Positions 1-7,924 of a stretch of DNA of 41,977 bases are shown piece by piece. Position 1 is the first letter of the stretch; every line of letters begins with the position of its first letter. Origin of the DNA: Verrucomicrobiia bacterium. GTDB lineage: Bacteria > Verrucomicrobiota > Verrucomicrobiia > Limisphaerales > CAIMTB01. The notes under the pieces were generated by a model. It did not search any database. It had not been told where the DNA came from and worked only from the letters and a program-made list of their open reading frames with translations. Both the position numbers and the translations under genes were made by a program. The DNA is taken from NCBI GenBank assembly GCA_019634625.1, contig JAHCBA010000051.1, positions 1 through 41,977 on the forward strand, read 5' to 3'.

Positions 1-327
1 GCGACCGACGAGCTCAGTGAGGATGCGGTCGAGCTCCGCGATGCGCGTCCGGCAACCAGCCTGGACATCGCCATCGGCCGCGAAAACGTGGAGCCGGGCG
101 AGAGTATCGAGGCAGGCGCGGGCGTAGAGTGCATCCAGGACCTCGCCCGGCTGCCAGGGTGGAGGCGGGTCGCCGTCGAAAATCGCCCCGTCTCCGGCGA
201 CGGCGGCGCGCCTGAGCGCGATGACGAGACCCTCCGCCCCCTCCCCAGGCGGGATGGACAGCATCGACTCGTCGATCTCGATGGGTTCGGGCTTGCTGGG
301 CCCGCCCGCAGGCGGTAAGGCAGGCAT
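1..327 (-). CDS. Hypothetical protein, 3' end beyond the window
   Basis: An open frame of 109 codons starts at ATG (complement of 325-327) and runs without a stop to the window edge, so the C-terminus is missing. The protein begins MPALPPAGGPSKPEP and is followed by an acidic stretch and an Ala/Arg/Leu-rich predicted helical part near its visible end. I recognise no domain. It is the last visible member of a minus-strand run (integrase, HTH protein, hypothetical protein) and probably belongs to the same integrated element. Coding is supported by the uninterrupted frame, GC-rich third positions and matching orientation; function is unknown. Confidence 0.55.
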   Translation of the reverse strand, partial: MPALPPAGGPSKPEPIEIDESMLSIPPGEGAEGLVIALRRAAVAGDGAIFDGDPPPPWQPGEVLDALYARACLDTLARLHVFAADGDVQAGCRTRIAELDRILTELVGR

Positions 328-384
328 GTCTGGTTGGTTTCCTGGACGGCCCCCAGTTGGCGCTGAGGGCCGTCCGCTTTTCGA

Positions 385-987
385 TCAGGACGCTCTCAGC
401 TCGCGGATCATGGCCACGGCGCGCTTTTCGCTGAACTTGCCGAGGCGTGCCATTTCGCAGATGATTTCTGCAACCTCTTTATTGGACAATTCGCACTTGC
501 GGGGGAAGCCCAGGCCCTTTTCCAGCATCTCCCACTTGGGGCCGCGGGCCTTCCGGCGTCTGCCCATCCGGGCGAGCTGGGTATCCAGCGGCACCAGGCA
601 TCGTCTTTTGACGTCCACGGCGCGCCGGAACTGGGGTACAGTGAGATCGCGCCAGGGCACCAGGTCGTGCTCCTCGATTTCGCTGGCCCCGTATCGGAGG
701 ACCGGGATGGGTTTGCTCATGATGGGGATCCGCTGCGGGGCCGGTATGTCCAGCCAGTCCCTGGCATTGGCGCTCATGCTCAGTAGGATGCGGGCGGCGT
801 TCTCCGGATCCCCGTCGCATCCGACTCGATAAATCTGGGCCAGGAGCTCTCTGTCGACGGCGCCGCCGCACATCTCCAGCCCGCGCTGTATACACTGTTC
901 GGCGTCCAGTCCGGGCAGCACGATGTCTCGTGCGATTGCGAGCATCTCGTCTACTTTTTCGTCGAGGATGGTTTTTTTCTCGGTCAT
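385..987 (-). CDS. Hypothetical protein of the integrated element
   Basis: A 200-residue protein starting MTEKKTILDEKVDEM at ATG 987. The frame stays open upstream to 1293, but that part overlaps the HTH gene at 1010-1252 and does not look coding, so the internal ATG is preferred. The sequence is charged and soluble with no membrane segment. A basic GRRRKARGPKWEM patch lies in the second half, and the C-terminus (KEVAEIICEMARLGKFSEKRAVAMIREL) is predicted to be helical. I recognise no family. It lies 22 bp downstream of the HTH gene and is probably co-transcribed with it. Upstream of the start there is an A-rich tract but no Shine-Dalgarno motif. Confidence 0.6.
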   Translation of the reverse strand: MTEKKTILDEKVDEMLAIARDIVLPGLDAEQCIQRGLEMCGGAVDRELLAQIYRVGCDGDPENAARILLSMSANARDWLDIPAPQRIPIMSKPIPVLRYGASEIEEHDLVPWRDLTVPQFRRAVDVKRRCLVPLDTQLARMGRRRKARGPKWEMLEKGLGFPRKCELSNKEVAEIICEMARLGKFSEKRAVAMIRELRAS

Positions 988-1009
988 GTTCGTTTGTTTT
1001 TTTGGGGTT

Positions 1010-1252
1010 TCACAGTTTCCCGGTCGCGAACCTCGTCTGGAGTTTCTCCACGTCGCCGCGGTGCCAGAGATAGCTGGCGCCACCCACCCGGCTGCCGGTG
1101 GGGCGCACGCTGCGCACCCTATGGCGCCTGAGCCACAGCATGACGGTGCGCCGGGAGGGCGGGGGCTGGACCAGGCCCTTGAAGAGCCGGAGGGCCTCGG
1201 CGGTGGTGAGATACACGGCTCTTGCGGCCGGGGGAGAGTCAGTAGTCTGCAT
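1010..1252 (-). CDS. Small helix-turn-helix DNA-binding protein (excisionase/AlpA-like)
   Basis: An 80-residue protein. After a short polar N-terminus comes YLTTAEALRLF, then a recognition-helix-like segment SRRTVMLWLRRHRVRSV, then a wing-like GASYLWHRGDVEKL. This is the layout of the HTH_17/MerR-like excisionase and AlpA families, which bind DNA to control excision or early element genes. The second position of the HTH (residues about 35-52) is strongly basic. The position between an integrase gene and a hypothetical gene, all on one strand, supports a recombination directionality or regulatory role; that role is inferred. A possible promoter lies just upstream. Confidence 0.65.
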   Translation of the reverse strand: MQTTDSPPAARAVYLTTAEALRLFKGLVQPPPSRRTVMLWLRRHRVRSVRPTGSRVGGASYLWHRGDVEKLQTRFATGKL

Positions 1253-1262
1253 GTCAGCCGCC

Positions 1263-1293
1263 AGACTACCACAAAAACCGCCAAGAATGTCAA
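1263..1293 (-). promoter_or_regulatory. Possible promoter for the HTH gene
   Basis: Reading the minus strand, a perfect TTGACA (complement of 1288-1293) is followed after 19 bp by TAGTCT (complement of 1263-1268), 10 bp before the ATG at 1252. The spacer is longer than optimal and the -10 is weak. A second -10-like TATACT lies at 1313-1318 on the same strand. The assignment is tentative. Confidence 0.3.
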
Positions 1294-1378
1294 ACCTGTG
1301 TAGAGTCCGTCAAGTATAAATCCACAAAAGTCCGATCTGCCTGAATCGCTGTCGTTTACCAGCGGAAAAGCCGCCGGC

Positions 1379-2557
1379 TCATGGCAGCAGGCCGAAAAAT
1401 TTCTCGGTGTCCGCCGCCGAAACCCGCCCCACGTAGTGCTCCCGCAGCATCTTCTCGGAGTTCCCGCCTGCCATGGCCGTGTCGGCGAAGCTGCCCAGCC
1501 GCTTGAGCAGGAAGCTGAGCCCCGTGTGCCGGATGGCGTTGACGGGCCAGTCTATGAACCCAGCCGCCTCCCGCACCCGAACGAACGAGCGCTGGTCGTA
1601 GGCCAGATCGCGCTGGCCATGAGCGTCAGCCCACTTCAGCCAGGCGATCAGGTTCGGCTGAAGGTCCACGACGCGGGCCTTGCCCGGCTTGGTTTGCCTG
1701 CCCTCCAGGCGCACGGTTCCATCGGCGAGGTTGAACTGCCCCCACGTCAACCGCCCCAGCTCCGCGTTGCGGATGCCGGCGAACAAGCCGACGGCGAGAT
1801 AAGGCACCATCCGGCCACCGTCAGTCTCCTGGGCGGCGCGCAGCAGGGCCTCGGCCTGGGCCACGGTCAGGAGGGTGGGCTCTTCGAGTTCGCCAACCTC
1901 GACCTTCACCACGCTCACCGGGTTGGACTTGATCCAGCAGCGGGGACGCTCCATGCACCAGCTCATGAGCCGGGAGAGGACGAGACGGTCGTTGGCCCTG
2001 GAGCGGGCGGAGACCTGACGGCTGTTCAGGAGCCGGTCCACGTCGTCCGGCGTGATCTCGTGGATCGCACGGTGCCCGACCCGGACCCGGAACTTCTCCA
2101 GGCGCGTTCGGAGGTTCTTCCTGGTCCTGTCGCGCAGCGTGGGCGTCTGGTTCACCCAGGTCTGGAACTGGTCCATGGCGTCGCCGAAGTATACAACGAC
2201 CGGAACGAGCTGGCCCTCGGCGCGCATCCGAAGCCAAACGTCTACGGCACCGAGGAGGCTGCCCGGTCCAGCCTCCGCCTGGGCGAGCTTGACCCAGGCG
2301 GCTTCCGCCTCCGAAAGCTGTTCCCGCGTCAGCGAGGTGGCCCGCAAGGATTCCGGCTCCGGTTCCGCTTGAAGATGTTCGCGCTCCAGTTCGCGGCGAC
2401 GCTCCAAAGCCCGGGCTTCGCTGGGGTAGTTCTCCCGCACCCGCCGGCCGTCGGCGCTACCCTGCACCCTCCAGACGAGGTCACCGCTGGGGTTCCGAAA
2501 CCGAACGACGCTGAAGCCGCTCTTGCGGGGCCGGCCTCTGCCAGGGGTCGCTGTCAT
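1379..2557 (-). CDS. Tyrosine recombinase / phage-type integrase
   Basis: A 392-residue site-specific recombinase. The N-terminal ~90 residues are basic and arm-binding-like, a SAM-like core-binding domain occupies about 100-215, and the catalytic domain about 228-390. Catalytic residues seen are R263 (GIRNAELGRL), a likely lysine at 290/293 (QTKPGKARVV), R343 in NAIRHTGLSFL and the nucleophile Y375 (LREHYVG). Two positions that are usually His are changed: Asn340 in the HxxR box and Gly/Asn in place of the GH pair (AGGNSEKM, 364-370). The frame extends to a TTG at 2575, but ATG 2557 is preferred. Its 5' end points at the half tRNA-Ser gene, so it most likely integrated this element there. 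Confidence 0.88.
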   Translation of the reverse strand: MTATPGRGRPRKSGFSVVRFRNPSGDLVWRVQGSADGRRVRENYPSEARALERRRELEREHLQAEPEPESLRATSLTREQLSEAEAAWVKLAQAEAGPGSLLGAVDVWLRMRAEGQLVPVVVYFGDAMDQFQTWVNQTPTLRDRTRKNLRTRLEKFRVRVGHRAIHEITPDDVDRLLNSRQVSARSRANDRLVLSRLMSWCMERPRCWIKSNPVSVVKVEVGELEEPTLLTVAQAEALLRAAQETDGGRMVPYLAVGLFAGIRNAELGRLTWGQFNLADGTVRLEGRQTKPGKARVVDLQPNLIAWLKWADAHGQRDLAYDQRSFVRVREAAGFIDWPVNAIRHTGLSFLLKRLGSFADTAMAGGNSEKMLREHYVGRVSAADTEKFFGLLP

Positions 2558-2587
2558 ACCCGCAGAGTACGACAAAGCTGATTTTAT

Positions 2588-2619
2588 GGCAAATCAAATG
2601 GCAAATCCCAAAGGCAAAT
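2588..2619. repeat. Three direct GGCAAAT repeats upstream of integrase
   Basis: GGCAAAT occurs at 2588-2594, 2600-2606 and 2613-2619, a spacing of 12-13 bp. The repeats lie between the integrase start and the half tRNA gene. Short direct repeats in this position are typical arm-type integrase or excisionase binding sites; that role is inferred. Confidence 0.5.
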
Positions 2620-2638
2620 GCGGCTTTTGCTGGGATTT
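2603..2638. promoter_or_regulatory. AAATCCCA / TGGGATTT inverted repeat by the attachment junction
   Basis: AAATCCCA at 2603-2610 is mirrored by TGGGATTT at 2631-2638, giving 8-bp arms with a 20-bp spacer. A related GGGGATTT lies at 2641-2648. The pair sits between the integrase gene and the tRNA half and may be part of the recombinase recognition region. Confidence 0.4.
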
Positions 2639-2656
2639 CAGGGGATTTTCACCGAC

Positions 2657-2695
2657 TTAGCAAACCGCCGCCTTCAGCCACTCGGCCACCTCTCC
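2657..2695 (-). tRNA. 5' half of tRNA-Ser(GCU), truncated at the anticodon loop (attachment-site remnant)
   Basis: On the minus strand from 2695 the sequence reads as a canonical tRNA-Ser 5' half: acceptor strand GGAGAGG, TG, D-stem GCC, loop GAGTGGCTGAA, GGC, G, anticodon-stem strand GCGGT and loop TTGCTAA with anticodon GCT. After the loop the expected ACCGC stem strand, long variable arm, TTCGAAT T-loop and CCTCTCC acceptor strand are absent, and integrase-proximal DNA begins. The gene is therefore split at the anticodon loop next to a tyrosine integrase, the classic picture of an attachment site. The partner half should lie at the other end of the element, left of this window. Confidence 0.8.
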
Positions 2696-3006
2696 GTCGC
2701 CTTCGGAACTGTGCTTCGCAGGACCGCTGTCCTCCTGACCGTCAACCGGTTCCGCACAAGGGAGGGCACTTTATCAGGTCGCCGGACGATGTCGAGCCCC
2801 AGCCTGTTCCACACGGCCAGCCGTTCAGCCGTTCGATGCGTTATTGCCAGGGCATGCCTGAACTTCGCACCGTGGCTTCTTGCGCGGCGACTCGAAGGCC
2901 GTCGCCCGGGTCGATGGCTCAGACCATGGACAACCCGGCAGAGGTCGCGCCCGAATCGCCCGCGAAGCCACCCCGGGCTCCCCCCATCCCGGAACGCCCA
3001 ATCCCT
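2696..3006. other. Intergenic stretch without a convincing gene
   Basis: This lies between the tRNA half and the hydrolase gene. Open frames here have poor composition and resemble no family. On the minus strand a TTGACG (near 2740) could belong to the tRNA promoter, but I see no good -10. No other structure is evident. Confidence 0.4.
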
Positions 3007-4110
3007 TCAACGAAGGTAGGCCCTCAACCATGCCTCCATCCGCTCCACAGCCACCGGTGGCACCGAGTGGCCCTGTCGATGATTGAACAAACCCAGGCGT
3101 GCCATCGGTCCGTAAAGGCGGTAGATCCGCAGGGCCGCGTCCATAAAGGGCCAACTGGCGTCCCCGTCCGCCGATTCTCCGCCAATCAGCAGGAAGGCCC
3201 GCGGCGCCACCAGGGCCAGCAGTTCGTGATGCTCCCGTTCGAAGCCCGCCTCCCGGATTCCCGGCCCCAGGTACCAATCGTCGTGCCAGTTCGAAAACCG
3301 CGTTCCAATGCCGCCCTCGCTGCTGACCGTCGCCCGGATCCGCTCATCAAAGGCCGCCAGGTACAGCGCCTCCTTGCCGCCCAACGAGTGCCCCACGCAC
3401 CCCAACCGTGCCGAATCCACTTCTGGCAGCGACGCCAGCACATCCACCGCCACGAGACCGTCCAGCAGCATCCGGTCCATCCCTCTCGCCCCAGGGTGAC
3501 GCTCAAGAAATCGTCGCGCCTGACCCGCCGCGTCCATGCTTCGATTCGCGGTCCACAGGAAGTTGCGCGGCGAGAGCGTGACGTACCCCTGCTGCGCCAG
3601 GCGCAGTCCAAACGCCTTCTCCGGCTCCCCCTCGATCCCTGCCGGCTGCAGGATCGACTGCCGAACCGTCGAGTGGAACACCACCACGCCCGGACGCGGC
3701 GAATGCCCGTCGCCCGGAAACATCAGATACGCCTCCACCTCCTGATCCGACTCCACCGCATACCGAATCAGCAGTCGGCGCACCCCGTTGGGACGATCCT
3801 CCTCCAGCACGCTCCACCGAGGGGCTTCACGCGCCGGCCCCCCCGCCAAATGCCGGCGCGAAAGGGGCCCCAGGAACGTCAGCCAGCGGGATCGCAGCCC
3901 CTGCCGTCGCGCTTCCCAGTCCAGCCGCATGTCCTCCAACGTCCCTGCCTCCTCCCGCAGCAGTGGCGTCAGAACGTGCCCGTGTTCCGCCACGAAAGCG
4001 GGTGGACGTTGCACCGTGTCCAACCAGGCCACTTCGTGATCCGCCGCAGCCGCCAGCCAGGTGGCCAGCCCAATTCCCAGTCCGAGAGATCCTCGCATGC
4101 GCATCGCCAT
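3007..4110 (-). CDS. Secreted alpha/beta hydrolase (dienelactone hydrolase / acetyl-esterase-like)
   Basis: A 367-residue protein. Starting at ATG 4110 gives a signal peptide (MAMRMRGSLGLGIGLATWLAAAA), so export is expected; the open frame extends to 4245 but without signal-like sequence. The fold is indicated by VEAYLMFPGD, a GVVVFHSTV strand, a nucleophile elbow CVGHSLGGKEALYL with Ser242, an acidic segment GGESADGDASWPF and a terminal His348 in NHRQGHSVPP. This layout is typical of large secreted hydrolases related to acetyl xylan esterase and dienelactone hydrolase; the substrate cannot be told. The gene diverges from the VCBS-repeat gene with about 100 bp between starts, so the two may share a control region. 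Confidence 0.8.
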   Translation of the reverse strand: MAMRMRGSLGLGIGLATWLAAAADHEVAWLDTVQRPPAFVAEHGHVLTPLLREEAGTLEDMRLDWEARRQGLRSRWLTFLGPLSRRHLAGGPAREAPRWSVLEEDRPNGVRRLLIRYAVESDQEVEAYLMFPGDGHSPRPGVVVFHSTVRQSILQPAGIEGEPEKAFGLRLAQQGYVTLSPRNFLWTANRSMDAAGQARRFLERHPGARGMDRMLLDGLVAVDVLASLPEVDSARLGCVGHSLGGKEALYLAAFDERIRATVSSEGGIGTRFSNWHDDWYLGPGIREAGFEREHHELLALVAPRAFLLIGGESADGDASWPFMDAALRIYRLYGPMARLGLFNHRQGHSVPPVAVERMEAWLRAYLR

Positions 4111-4210
4111 CGATACCCGCTTTGGGGTCCCGGAACCAAGACCTCCCCTCCGGGGATTGAGAGCCGTTCCACGGTTGGTCCCCCCGCTGGTTCTCTGGTA
4201 GCAACGTCCC

Positions 4211-7200
4211 ATGCCGCCGTTCGTCCGCCCCTGCTTCCTGGCCATGGGCCTGTATGCCCTGATCGCCCAGGGAGGTGAAGCGCCCCAACTGGACTGGATC
4301 GAGGGCGACGGCTACCGGCGCCTTCCTCTGAAACCTTCGACCCAGGGAACGGGCTTCACCCGCCTTGCCCCTGCGGATCTGGGCATCACCTGGACCAACT
4401 ACTGTTCACCCGCCCGATACTCGCGTCGCCAGAACCTCATGAACGGTTCGGGTGTGGCTCTCGGCGATTTCGACGGCGACGGCTGGTGCGACATCTACTT
4501 CTGCAACCTCGAAGGCCCGAATGCCCTCTACCGGAATCTGGGCGGCTGGCGGTTCACCAACGTGACCGAACAGGCCGGCGTCGCGGCACGCCACCTCCTC
4601 TCAACCGGCGCCCTGTTCGCGGACTTCAACGGCAACGGGCTTCTCGATCTGCACGTGACCTCCTTCCTGGGGCCGGACGCCCTCTTCCTGAATCAAGGTG
4701 ACGGCACCTTCACCAACGTGATCGACCAGGCCGGGATCTCCATCCCGGGTGCCGCAACCTCCTCGGCCGCCGCGGACCTGAATGGCGACGGCTGGCTCGA
4801 CCTGTATGTGGCCCGCTTCGCGGTGGAGGCGTTCCTTCGTGACGGTGCGGCCATCGCCACCCGCATGGTCGGTGGCCAGCCCGTGGTCACCGGCCGGCCC
4901 GGCCGCCGCCTCCAGATCCTGAACAACAAGCTCTACGAAAGCGGCGAACCTGACCTCATCTTCCTCAACCAGGGAGGCGCCCGCTTCGTCCCGATCTCCT
5001 GGCCCGACCATTTCACTGATGAACAGGGGAAACCGTTCCCCGCCGCGCCCCCGGACCTCGGCTTCACCGTCCAGTTGCGGGACATCAACGGCGACGGATT
5101 CCCAGACATTTTTGTCTGCAACGACTTTCAAACGCCCGACCGCATCTGGATCAATGATGGCAAGGGCCGGTTCCGCGAGGCCCCTTCCCTGGCCATCCGC
5201 AATATGAGCTACGCCTCCATGGGCGTGGACGTCGCCGATATCGACCGGGATGGATTCCTCGATTTCTACACGGTCGAAATGCTCCCCGTGGACCACTTCC
5301 GCCACATGACCCACGTGGTTCGCGGCGCCGATCCCGACTGGCGTCGTCCCAGGGATCCATTCTACCGGGACGAATTCTCGCGCAGCATCATGGCTTTGAA
5401 TCGCGGGGACGGCACCTACGCCGAGATCGGCTGGTACTCCGCCACAGCAACCAGCGACTGGTCCTGGACGCCGATCTTTCTGGATGTGGATCTCGATGGA
5501 TACGAGGACCTGATCATCTCCAGCGGGTATCCCCACGACGTCAACGATCTCGACGTCGCCGGCGGTGCCGGGCGCGGCGAGGGCCGGCGCTTCAATGACT
5601 CGTTCGTGGACCAACTCCTGCGCTATCCGCCCCTCGACTCACCGCACCTTGCCTGGAGGAACCGCGGCGATCGCACCTTCGAAGACGTCAGCCGCGAGTG
5701 GGGTTTCGATTTCAGAGTGGTCACCCACGGAATGGCGCTCGCCGACCTCGACAACGACGGCGACCTCGACGTCGTTGGCAATTCGTTCAATCACGCCCCC
5801 CTGATCTGTCGCAACGAAGCCACCGGTCCCCGCATTGCCGTGCGCCTGGTCGGACAGCCGCCCAATACCCATGGCACCGGGGCCCGAATCCGCGTCCTGG
5901 GCGGCCCTGTGCCCGTGCAGGAGCAGGAAATGCTGACCGGAGGGCGCTACCTCTCGAGTGACCAGCATCAACGCACGTTCGCCACGGGCACCAACACCTC
6001 CGGCCTCTCCATCGAAGTGCGCTGGCGGGACGGGACATTCTCCCGCGTTTCCCGAGCCCTCCCCGACAACCTCTACGAAATCCACCAGTCCGGAGCCCGG
6101 CCGGGTCCCTCACCTGCCACCCCATCCGAAACCCCTTCCCCGCACTTCGTCCCCGTCGCCGTCCCGCCTGAAATGCTCCACCACGACCCGGATTTCGACG
6201 AGTTCACCCGTCAGCCCCTGCTGCCCTGGCGCCAATCCTTCCAGGGACCCGGAGTCCTCTGGCTCGATGGCTCGCACCAGGATGATGACCGGGTCCTGAT
6301 TGGCAACGGACGCGGAGGCATTCCGCGAAGTGCCTTGGTGCGTCCCACTCCGACCGGCCCCGAAATGGGTCCGGACCCGATCGCCTGGGGCACCGAAAGC
6401 CCGGACGACACACTGGGCCTCCTCGCAGCGTCCTTCGTCGAAGGCACCACCACGGTCCTCCTCGCCACGGCCAACTACGAATCGGCTTCGCCCGGCCACC
6501 CCGCCGTCCTGCGGTTTGACCGGACTGCCTCCGGTTGGAGCCCCGGACCTGCTCTGCCGGGCGGGAGCAGCAGTCCCGGGCCGATGGCGGTCGGGGATAT
6601 CGATGGTGACGGGGACCTTGACTTGGTGGTGGCTGGACGGATGGTCGCGGGTCGCTACCCGGAGGCGGCGGATACCCGGGTGTTCCGCAACGAAGGCGGG
6701 CGCCTGGAGGAACTTGCGGAGGCCGGCCGGGCCCTCGCAGGCATCGGCCTGGTAACCGGCGCCCTCTTCGCCGACCTCACCGGAGACGGCACCCAGGAAC
6801 TCGTGCTCGCCTGCGAGTGGGGTCCCCTGCGCGTCTTTCGCTGGTCCGACGGACAACCGCGCGAAATCACTTCCAACCTCGGTCTCGATCGGGTGCGCGG
6901 CGTCTGGCAGGGGATCGCTGCGGCGGACTTCGACGGGGACGGACGCATCGATCTCGTTGCGGGCAATTGGGGACGTAACAGCTACCAGCAGCGGGCCCCC
7001 GGCGGTCCTTGGCAGCTGCACTTCGCCGATCTCGAAGGCGACGGCCGGGTGGCCATCGTCGAGAGTTACTGGCATCCCGGCGAACGGGATCAACTGCCCT
7101 TTCGCACCCGGGACACTCTCGCCACCCAGCTGCGCTGGCTGCCCGCCGCCTTCCCCCGGCATGCCGATTTCGCCCGGGCCAATGTGAGCCGTCTCCTCGG

Positions 7201-7897
7201 AGAACACGCCCCGCGCTTCGCCTCCGTCGAGGCCACCACCCTCGCTTCCGTCGTCCTGCTCAATCGCGGCAGTCACTTCGATCTCATCGAACTTCCCCCC
7301 GAAGCCCAGTGGACCCCCATCTTCGGCTTCGCCGTGGCCGACTTCGACGGAGATGGCAACGAGGACCTCTTCTGCGTCCAGAACTTCTTCGGACCGCGCG
7401 ACGAGGACGATCGGCAGGACGCCGGACGCGGACTGCTTCTGGTCAACGACGGAACCGGACGGTTCGCCCCGGTTTCTGGTGCCCACAGCGGCCTGAGGAT
7501 CCATGGAGAACAGCGCGGAGCGGCCGTCGCTGACCTCGACGCGGACGGCAGGCCCGACCTGCTGGTGACCCAGAACTCCGGTCCACTGACCGCCTGGCTC
7601 AACAGGACGGGACAACCCGGACTTCGCGTGCGCCTGCAAGGCACCGCCGCCAATCCCGATGCAGCCGGCGCCCAGCTCCGACTTCTGCGCGACGACGGAC
7701 CCGGTCCTCTGCGGGAGGTGCGCCTCGGCAGCGGGCGATATTCCCAGGATTCCAGGATCCAGATCCTCGGCGGGGTGACCCCCGGAACACGCCTCTGGTG
7801 GCGATTCCCCGGCGGCGCTCCACAAAATGCCCCAATCCCCGACCGGGCCCGGGAGATCGAACTGTCCGACAAGGCCGGACTGCGCCTCGTCAGGTAG
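4211..7897 (+). CDS. Large secreted VCBS/FG-GAP repeat protein with ASPIC/UnbV domains (CRTAC1 family)
   Basis: A 1228-residue protein with an N-terminal signal-like segment (residues 1-23). It has repeated Ca-binding-type blades: DFDGDGWCDIYF (~87), DLNGDGWLDLYV (~194), DINGDGFPDIFV (~292), DIDRDGFLDFYT (~344), DLDNDGDLDVVG (~513), DIDGDGDLDLVV (~796), DFDGDGRIDLVA (~906), DFDGDGNEDLFC (~1044) and DLDADGRPDLLV (~1107). ASPIC/UnbV-type modules follow each propeller block, at about 537-617 and about 1137-1205. The architecture predicts one or two beta-propellers displayed outside the cell or in the periplasm. Such proteins are expanded in Verrucomicrobiota, Planctomycetota and Acidobacteriota, mostly with unknown ligands. 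It stands alone and diverges from a secreted hydrolase. Confidence 0.88.
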   Translation: MPPFVRPCFLAMGLYALIAQGGEAPQLDWIEGDGYRRLPLKPSTQGTGFTRLAPADLGITWTNYCSPARYSRRQNLMNGSGVALGDFDGDGWCDIYFCNLEGPNALYRNLGGWRFTNVTEQAGVAARHLLSTGALFADFNGNGLLDLHVTSFLGPDALFLNQGDGTFTNVIDQAGISIPGAATSSAAADLNGDGWLDLYVARFAVEAFLRDGAAIATRMVGGQPVVTGRPGRRLQILNNKLYESGEPDLIFLNQGGARFVPISWPDHFTDEQGKPFPAAPPDLGFTVQLRDINGDGFPDIFVCNDFQTPDRIWINDGKGRFREAPSLAIRNMSYASMGVDVADIDRDGFLDFYTVEMLPVDHFRHMTHVVRGADPDWRRPRDPFYRDEFSRSIMALNRGDGTYAEIGWYSATATSDWSWTPIFLDVDLDGYEDLIISSGYPHDVNDLDVAGGAGRGEGRRFNDSFVDQLLRYPPLDSPHLAWRNRGDRTFEDVSREWGFDFRVVTHGMALADLDNDGDLDVVGNSFNHAPLICRNEATGPRIAVRLVGQPPNTHGTGARIRVLGGPVPVQEQEMLTGGRYLSSDQHQRTFATGTNTSGLSIEVRWRDGTFSRVSRALPDNLYEIHQSGARPGPSPATPSETPSPHFVPVAVPPEMLHHDPDFDEFTRQPLLPWRQSFQGPGVLWLDGSHQDDDRVLIGNGRGGIPRSALVRPTPTGPEMGPDPIAWGTESPDDTLGLLAASFVEGTTTVLLATANYESASPGHPAVLRFDRTASGWSPGPALPGGSSSPGPMAVGDIDGDGDLDLVVAGRMVAGRYPEAADTRVFRNEGGRLEELAEAGRALAGIGLVTGALFADLTGDGTQELVLACEWGPLRVFRWSDGQPREITSNLGLDRVRGVWQGIAAADFDGDGRIDLVAGNWGRNSYQQRAPGGPWQLHFADLEGDGRVAIVESYWHPGERDQLPFRTRDTLATQLRWLPAAFPRHADFARANVSRLLGEHAPRFASVEATTLASVVLLNRGSHFDLIELPPEAQWTPIFGFAVADFDGDGNEDLFCVQNFFGPRDEDDRQDAGRGLLLVNDGTGRFAPVSGAHSGLRIHGEQRGAAVADLDADGRPDLLVTQNSGPLTAWLNRTGQPGLRVRLQGTAANPDAAGAQLRLLRDDGPGPLREVRLGSGRYSQDSRIQILGGVTPGTRLWWRFPGGAPQNAPIPDRAREIELSDKAGLRLVR

Positions 7898-7924
7898 ACC
7901 TCCCCAAGACCGCCACCCAACCCG

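Noticed and set aside
2640-2700. Intron-containing intact tRNA-Ser
   Set aside because: No T-arm or 3' acceptor strand could be found before the integrase gene, so a split attachment-site remnant fits better.
2836-4278. Long plus-strand open frame opposite the secreted hydrolase
   Set aside because: Arg/Pro/His-rich with no family features; it is the GC-driven complement of the minus-strand hydrolase, which has a signal peptide and catalytic motifs.
6110-7825. 571-codon minus-strand frame within the VCBS gene
   Set aside because: Acidic, Gly/Val-rich antisense of repeat codons; no start context or family.
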